Source: Paracnuella aquatica
GTDB lineage: Bacteria; Bacteroidota; Bacteroidia; Chitinophagales; Chitinophagaceae
Direction: 5' to 3'
NCBI RefSeq assembly: GCF_003332885.2
Contig: NZ_QOWJ01000004.1
Coordinates: 62,001-126,000 of the forward strand
DNA length: 64,000 nucleotides
Positions 59,548-64,000 of the stretch are shown here, one piece after another. The notes below the pieces were generated by a model that saw only the letters and a program-made list of their open reading frames with translations, was not told where the DNA came from and did no database searches. Position 1 is the stretch's first letter; the number at the start of each line of letters is the position of its first letter. Position numbers and translations under genes: made by a program.

Positions 59548-61989
59548 CTACAAAGGCACATTCAATACATTTTTTCCACCTTTTAAAGCATAGCTTTTTC
59601 CTTTCCATACAAACCTCCCCATTACCTGCGCTGGTAGCATGATGGTGGCCTGCACCGTTTTACTTATGGTTTTATATTGCACCGAAACACTGCCATCAGG
59701 GTGTGGCATTTCGCCGCTGATGTTTTGGATGGCACCTAAATACGGCTCTATTTTTACCCGGGCAAAACCCGGCGCATCGCTGTCGATGCCCAGTACGGTG
59801 CGAAACAACTCGATGTTCGGACTGGAGCCCCACGCATGACAATCGGAGCGGGTGGTGCTTACATCCGATGTTTCGGCCCAGGTGGTGAGGCCCTGCGCCA
59901 TGTTTTCGCGCCAAATATCCAACCACGAAAGATACCGGGCACCGAGGCCCGCTTTTACCGACGCCTGGTGCACATAATATTTGAAGTAAATGGAGGCCTG
60001 TGCCAATGAAGTATCGGCCAACATTTTGCGGGCCACTGCTATGGCTTCGGGCCCGGCAACCATACCCGAAAGAATGGCTAGTGCATTGGCATGTTGCGAA
60101 AAAAGGTCTTTACTTTCCGTATCGGCAAAAAGCCCCCGGCCGCTGTGCCAATATTTTTGTTGAATGGTCTTTTTCAACTGTGCTGCTTTTGCTGCATACA
60201 ACCGTGAAAGGTCCGCCAGGCCCAGCTTTGCTTCCATTGCTGCGGCCAATTGATAAGTCCACAACAGGTGTAGGTCCAGCACCGCCGATTCGCCCCTTTT
60301 GCCTACCGGCGCCATGCCATAATTCCATGCTTTTTCGCCACGCACCCAATCGGTAAAATTCCAATACGGCACATTTTTCAGCGAGCCATCGACTCCCTGG
60401 TAGCGTTCAAAAAAATGAATCACCTGCCGGGCACCGGGTAGTTTTTCACGGATGAAATTGGCATCGGGCCGGTACGTCCAGTAATCGTGCAACATGCCGA
60501 TCCACCACAGCGAAAAAGTAGGAATCTGCTGGTGCAGGTCCGTTGGATACCGGCTCAATGTAATGCCCTCCGCCAGCCGCGAACGGTCCATGAGGTTAAT
60601 AGCATAACGGCCAAGGCGATCATCGCCGCTGTTGTAAAAAGAAACCAGCGCCTGGATGCGGGCATCGCCAATGTATTGCAACTGCTCGTAGTAAGGGCAA
60701 TCCATGTATGTTTCAAATGCACAAAGCCTTGCGGTGCGCCAGCCAATGTCCATCATTTGTTGCAGCTCCGCTCCTACCCCTTCCAGCTTTGCATTGTATT
60801 GAAACGGATAACCGGTGGCCGTGCCCCAAATATCTTCCAGCACCAAGGGCTCGGCAAGCGTCGTGATCTTAATTTGCAGATAGCGATATGTGCGCCACCA
60901 CAACGGCGTGTACTCCTGCCCGTTAGTACCATCCGAAATGACGCTGTCCTTTTTACCAATGAAAATTTTGCCGGCCACTTCATTGCGGTTTTCCTTCGGC
61001 AACATTGGTAACGAAGGGCCATCAATCTTCTCGTTTTTGTGTACATAAAGACCTTCGGCATAAGCCATAGAAATGCCGGCACCCCGCCCGCCACTAAACT
61101 GCAATGTAGGGTAAGCATTGGTCAAAAAACCCTGGTCGAGTAAAAGCGTAGCGCTGGTGTTGGGCGGGATAGTTACAGCCGTTTTTGTAGCTGGAAAACC
61201 GTTAGGCACCTGCACGCCTTCGGCCCGACGAAGTGCGGCCAGTCGCTGCACTTTCATTTCCATTTGCGGCAGCGGCGAAGGCACCAGCATCCATCCCCTT
61301 GCATCCACCGACGCATCTTTGGTAAGGCCCTGACCTATTTCACGGGCAGCTGCCCACGTCGCATCGTTGTAGGTTTCATTCATCCAGCCTTTTACATGCT
61401 GCGCCATCTGCACCAGTTCGGCGGGGCCAGCCACGTAATAGCCCATTACTTTTACGCCAAGCGGCTGGTAGCTGCTGTCCTTAATGGCTTTCCAGGTTTT
61501 GTTTGTGTTGAGTATTTCTGCATCTGGTGTGGCACCCTGCATGATGAAACCCGTGAGGTAAGAGATTTGCGCTTCGGGTTTTAGCTTGCCTTCATTCCAT
61601 ACAAGTGCAGCAATAGTATTTTTCCCCTGGTGCAGGTAGGGCGCCAGGTCGATGGTTTCAAAGTTCCAGTAATACAGATCGCCACGTGCCGGGCCCTGGC
61701 TTACCTGCGTTCCGTTTACAAAAAGTTTATACCGGTTGTCAGCCGAAACATGCACCACAAAAGAAGCAGGCCGTTCGGCCAAATCAATAGTCTTTCGAAA
61801 CTTATAAACACCATAATCCTTCAGACTCACATCCATGTGTGCATTCCAGCGGTTGATGGGTGTGCCGGGGCCGGTGACCCACTGGGCCTGCCAGGGTTGC
61901 TGCATAATATCCAAAGCGGCATCCTGAGCATGTGTCGAAATATGGGAAAACAGGGATAAAAGGAGCACCCGCAGCAAACGCAAGACCAT
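59548..61989 (-). CDS. Exported GH78-like (alpha-L-rhamnosidase family) glycoside hydrolase
   Basis: At 813 residues, it has a signal peptide (MVLRLLRVLLLSLFSHISTHA). N-terminal beta-sandwich domains bind sugar (YGVYKFRKTIDLAERPASFVVHVSADNRYKLFVNGTQV). An (alpha/alpha)6-barrel core follows, with ETYMDCPYYEQLQYIGDARIQ (Asp442 at the general-acid position) and TTWAETSDVSTTRSDCHAWGSSP (Glu706 at the base position), then a C-terminal beta domain. Classical GH78 enzymes have DCPxRxExxGWxGDA; the CPYYEQLQYIGDAR form is a common Bacteroidota sub-branch. It would cut terminal rhamnose or a related deoxy sugar. It is monocistronic as seen, downstream of no partner. Substrate uncertain. Confidence 0.85.
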   Translation of the reverse strand: MVLRLLRVLLLSLFSHISTHAQDAALDIMQQPWQAQWVTGPGTPINRWNAHMDVSLKDYGVYKFRKTIDLAERPASFVVHVSADNRYKLFVNGTQVSQGPARGDLYYWNFETIDLAPYLHQGKNTIAALVWNEGKLKPEAQISYLTGFIMQGATPDAEILNTNKTWKAIKDSSYQPLGVKVMGYYVAGPAELVQMAQHVKGWMNETYNDATWAAAREIGQGLTKDASVDARGWMLVPSPLPQMEMKVQRLAALRRAEGVQVPNGFPATKTAVTIPPNTSATLLLDQGFLTNAYPTLQFSGGRGAGISMAYAEGLYVHKNEKIDGPSLPMLPKENRNEVAGKIFIGKKDSVISDGTNGQEYTPLWWRTYRYLQIKITTLAEPLVLEDIWGTATGYPFQYNAKLEGVGAELQQMMDIGWRTARLCAFETYMDCPYYEQLQYIGDARIQALVSFYNSGDDRLGRYAINLMDRSRLAEGITLSRYPTDLHQQIPTFSLWWIGMLHDYWTYRPDANFIREKLPGARQVIHFFERYQGVDGSLKNVPYWNFTDWVRGEKAWNYGMAPVGKRGESAVLDLHLLWTYQLAAAMEAKLGLADLSRLYAAKAAQLKKTIQQKYWHSGRGLFADTESKDLFSQHANALAILSGMVAGPEAIAVARKMLADTSLAQASIYFKYYVHQASVKAGLGARYLSWLDIWRENMAQGLTTWAETSDVSTTRSDCHAWGSSPNIELFRTVLGIDSDAPGFARVKIEPYLGAIQNISGEMPHPDGSVSVQYKTISKTVQATIMLPAQVMGRFVWKGKSYALKGGKNVLNVPL

Positions 61990-62403
61990 ATGGCAGCAAT
62001 TTAGTTGACTGCATTAAGGTAAGAAAGCATTTGCATGAAATGAAGGCAGTGGAGATTTTGTGGTATGCAGGTGAACTGCATTGGTGCATGTTTAGAAAGT
62101 ACGTTTGTTTGTGTGTGTGATGGCACTTTGTCCTACAAAGATCTAGTTGTTGCTTTTACTATATTGCTCCTGCAAAAAAGTAAAAGCAAGCAGGCCGAAA
62201 TCAAATGGCAGCCTGAATTCGAGTCGGTTCCCTGATTAAGCTGTGGTGCTATTGTGATGAACGACAGTATGACTCTATTCAGCATTGATGCCAGTACACT
62301 AAGATTTTAATTTTTTATTGATAGCGCATCTATAATTTTCGTTTGCCCACAAGTAGTTCACCCTTCGATATCTTAAGCTTTAAAAATCGATAGTTCAAAT
62401 AAG
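61990..62403. other. Intergenic region between the Mrp operon and the GH78-like gene
   Basis: This 414-nt stretch is A/T-rich and shows no gene, no clear terminator and no repeat. It should hold the GH78-like gene's promoter and the 3' end of the Mrp transcript. Confidence 0.5.
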
Positions 62404-62796
62404 CTAATCTTGTATGATCTGCGCATCCTTTTCATCCGACGTTTCAATGCCATGCAGTGAGCCGTTTGAGCTGTCGTACATGCCTTCCAATTCGTCGGTG
62501 ACGGTGTGCTCCCACATTTTTGTTTTGATCAAATACGCGGCACGGCCAATGAGTTGGGCGCTTACCGGCGCCGTAACCGTAATGAAAAATATAATGGCCA
62601 ATACCCGTGAGGTAACACCCACGTTTTGAAAATAAAATGCCGCGCCAATCAGGATCAAACCCACACCTAACGTGGCAGCTTTAGTGGTTACTGAAAGGCG
62701 TAAATACAAATCCGGCATGCGCAGCATCCCGATCGATGCGAGCAAAATGGCAATGGCGCCGATACCGGAAAATATCATGATGAGGATGTCAATCAT
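62404..62796 (-). CDS. mrpG: Mrp-type Na+/H+ antiporter subunit G
   Basis: A longer frame begins at 62850, but ATG 62796 starts the conserved MIDILIMIFSGIGAIAILLASIGMLRMPDLYLRLSVTTKAATLG, giving 130 residues with three transmembrane helices. The MLRxPDxYxRLHA-like signature of MrpG/MnhG is present, with SVTTK in place of HAxTK. The hydrophilic C-terminal tail (about 90-130) is longer than usual. Its start overlaps the stop of subunit F by 8 nt. It is part of a multisubunit complex that exchanges Na+ for H+ in the inner membrane and supports pH and sodium homeostasis. Confidence 0.9.
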   Translation of the reverse strand: MIDILIMIFSGIGAIAILLASIGMLRMPDLYLRLSVTTKAATLGVGLILIGAAFYFQNVGVTSRVLAIIFFITVTAPVSAQLIGRAAYLIKTKMWEHTVTDELEGMYDSSNGSLHGIETSDEKDAQIIQD

Positions 62797-63064
62797 TGTT
62801 TCTTCTTTTTTCCAGGTAATAAGAAAAAGCCACCGTAGACAAAAACCCAATGAGTGCTACAACCATGGCAATATCGAGGAAAGTGCCCTGCTCCGTGAGC
62901 ACGCTGTACACGGCAATAGAACCCAGGCCAATATTGACGAGCAAATCAAGCGACACCACGCGATCCACAATGCTGGGGCCTTTTAAAAACCGGATGAACA
63001 CAAACACAGTGGAAAGCGACAGCACCGGCAAAATAAAATAAAGCAGATAATTGTATAAACTCAT
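62789..63064 (-). CDS. mrpF: Mrp-type Na+/H+ antiporter subunit F
   Basis: ATG 63064 gives 91 residues; GTG 63070 would add two but overlaps the upstream stop. Three transmembrane helices are visible, with the family signature RFLKGPSIVDRVVSLDLLVNIGLGSIAVYSV, whose charged GPxxxDRVxxLD loop is characteristic of MrpF/MnhF. It is followed by FLDIAMVVALIGFLSTVAFSYYLEK. The start is two nt after the subunit E stop and the end overlaps subunit G, so the genes are translationally coupled. Confidence 0.92.
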   Translation of the reverse strand: MSLYNYLLYFILPVLSLSTVFVFIRFLKGPSIVDRVVSLDLLVNIGLGSIAVYSVLTEQGTFLDIAMVVALIGFLSTVAFSYYLEKRRNND

Positions 63065-63066
63065 GA

Positions 63067-63546
63067 TCACCGCATTATGTTGAGCAACGGCCTTTCGAGT
63101 CGCAGCTTGATTGATTCAATAAACTTCTCCCGGTCTTCGAGGTACATACCGTGCACATACATTACCCGTCTGTCGTCGGAAACATCCACCACCAGCGTGC
63201 CCGGCGTTAGCGAAATAAGGTTGGACAGCATCGTTATTTCCAGGTCGGTTTTTGCATCCAGTTCTATTTTCACAATACCCGGCTTCATGTGCAGGTTGGA
63301 GGTCATTACTTCGTAAGCCACCTGCCAGTTGGCCTTCAGCATCTCGTACAAAAAGAAAAAGAAAAAACCCAGCACTTTGAACGCAATCGTGAAATAGCGT
63401 TTGTCATCGCTGTTGCGGCTGATGATCCAAAGAATAAAATAACTGATGGCAAAACCCAGGAGGAAATTGAGGTACGTAAACGTGCCCGTGATGGCAATCC
63501 AAACCAGGGTAAGCATTACATTAAGTAAAAATCTTTTCTGCATCAT
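63067..63546 (-). CDS. mrpE: Mrp-type Na+/H+ antiporter subunit E
   Basis: At 159 residues, it has N-terminal transmembrane helices (LLNVMLTLVWIAITGTFTYLNFLLGFAISYFILWII and VLGFFFFFLYEMLKANWQVAYEV). A cytosolic C-terminal domain shows the MrpE block TMLSNLISLTPGTLVVDVSDDRRVMYVHGMYLEDREKF. The ATG overlaps the TGA of subunit D by four nt (ATGA). Subunit E is needed for assembly of the Mrp complex. Confidence 0.93.
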   Translation of the reverse strand: MMQKRFLLNVMLTLVWIAITGTFTYLNFLLGFAISYFILWIISRNSDDKRYFTIAFKVLGFFFFFLYEMLKANWQVAYEVMTSNLHMKPGIVKIELDAKTDLEITMLSNLISLTPGTLVVDVSDDRRVMYVHGMYLEDREKFIESIKLRLERPLLNIMR

Positions 63547-64000
63547 GGCGTTACGTTTGTGGTTACACTGCCCAATACAGCATTGATATATGCAGAGGTG
63601 TCGATCAGTTCCGATGCGATCTGGTTCGACAAGCGAAAAATATTTTCAGCACCCAGCCCCATGTACAACGAAATAAAACTGAGAAACAGGATCGGGATGA
63701 TCAGCATGGCCCTTTCACTCTGCGGCATCTGATCGTAATACCGAATGTGGGGCTTGCGCACCGGGTGCTCCCATTTTTTCCAAAACGCTTCGGACCAAAA
63801 ACGGGCCAGTACAGACAAAGTAATGATGCTGCCAAAAATGAAGCTGCCCAGCAGGAAATAGTTGGCGGTAGTGAAGCTTTCGCTAAACAGGTTGATTTTG
63901 GGCCAAAAACCGGACAGCGGCGGCACACCAATCAGCGAAAACAGCGGCACTGCAATCAGCAGCGACAATAGTGGGTAGTTGGCATAAATGCCACCCATGC
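63543..64000 (-). CDS. mrpD: Mrp-type Na+/H+ antiporter subunit D, C-terminal part (truncated by window edge)
   Basis: About 152 residues of the C-terminus are visible and the gene continues past 64000. The segment LLSLLIAVPLFSLIGVPPLSGFWPKINLF is the conserved transmembrane region of proton-translocating NuoN/MrpD proteins. A basic/aromatic loop (FWKKWEHPVRKPHIRYYD) and a final transmembrane helix follow (AMLIIPILFLSFISLYMGLGAENIF). The visible M codon near 63998 is internal, not the start. The order D-E-F-G on one strand matches the usual end of mrp operons. Confidence 0.9.
   Translation of the reverse strand, partial: MGGIYANYPLLSLLIAVPLFSLIGVPPLSGFWPKINLFSESFTTANYFLLGSFIFGSIITLSVLARFWSEAFWKKWEHPVRKPHIRYYDQMPQSERAMLIIPILFLSFISLYMGLGAENIFRLSNQIASELIDTSAYINAVLGSVTTNVTP

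Noticed and set aside
1-64000. CRISPR arrays, tRNA/rRNA genes, prophage or insertion sequences
   Set aside because: I looked for regularly spaced repeats, cloverleaf-like segments, transposase or integrase motifs and found none; the only repeats are the short elements listed.

Overview
This 64 kb window comes from a Bacteroidota chromosome, most likely a Chitinophagaceae-type bacterium. The evidence is two SusC/SusD pairs, an Oar-type and a classical TonB receptor, relaxed Bacteroidota lipoprotein signals, TAnnTTTG promoter elements, starts without Shine-Dalgarno sequences, and a G+C content of roughly one half by eye. I see no rRNA, tRNA, CRISPR array, prophage or insertion sequence.

Layout. 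1-2030 (+): an AIR-synthase-like, ThiE-like and Trm112-like operon. 2272-5754 (-): a beta-propeller/HEAT/di-cytochrome c lipoprotein and a ThuA-domain protein. 6173-16225 (-): a SusCD uptake pair, an arabinonate-type IlvD/Edd dehydratase, an exported SMP-30 lactonase, an FAH-family enzyme and an exported esterase. 16418-25205 (+, divergent): an AraC regulator, a gluconokinase-like FGGY kinase, a BASS transporter, an exported RraA-type aldolase, a Tat-exported enolase-superfamily sugar-acid dehydratase, a secreted beta-helix protein and a second exported RraA. 25374-26036: HigBA. 26285-33847 (-): a second SusCD pair and a PQQ-type dehydrogenase with a built-in cytochrome c. 34084-39854: a small secreted protein, a bicupin/SMP-30 lipoprotein fusion, an exported bicupin with a C-terminal ABM-like domain, and a dioxovalerate-type aldehyde dehydrogenase. 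40254-40887 (-): a PIN toxin with its antitoxin. 41092-50553 (-): two pairs of TonB receptor and exported phospho-ester hydrolase. 51004-56074 (+): a VCBS lipoprotein, a DUF1080 protein and a cupredoxin/propeller/HEAT protein. 56644-61989 (-): the molybdenum oxidoreductase pair IorAB and a GH78-like enzyme. 62404-64000 (-): the end of an Mrp Na+/H+ antiporter operon.

How the genes may work together. Almost every catabolic enzyme carries an export signal. The exceptions are the IlvD/Edd dehydratase, the FAH enzyme and the aldehyde dehydrogenase, which are the three steps needed in the cytosol to turn a pentonate into 2-oxoglutarate (Weimberg-type pathway). This suggests sugars are oxidised and delactonised in the periplasm by quinoprotein/cytochrome dehydrogenases and SMP-30 lactonases, and that the acids are finished inside. 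The AraC-led operon looks like a second, largely periplasmic branch: a Tat-exported dehydratase makes 2-keto-3-deoxy acids, exported RraA-like aldolases may cleave them, and a BASS carrier may import the keto acids. That exported branch is the best candidate here for an undescribed system; its function is inferred from families and signal peptides.

Small-scale structure: two near-identical 86-87 nt palindromic elements with perfect 26-bp arms and one compensatory base-pair change, a half-size relative, another inverted-repeat family near 56.4 kb, short tandem repeats, and many clear intrinsic terminators.
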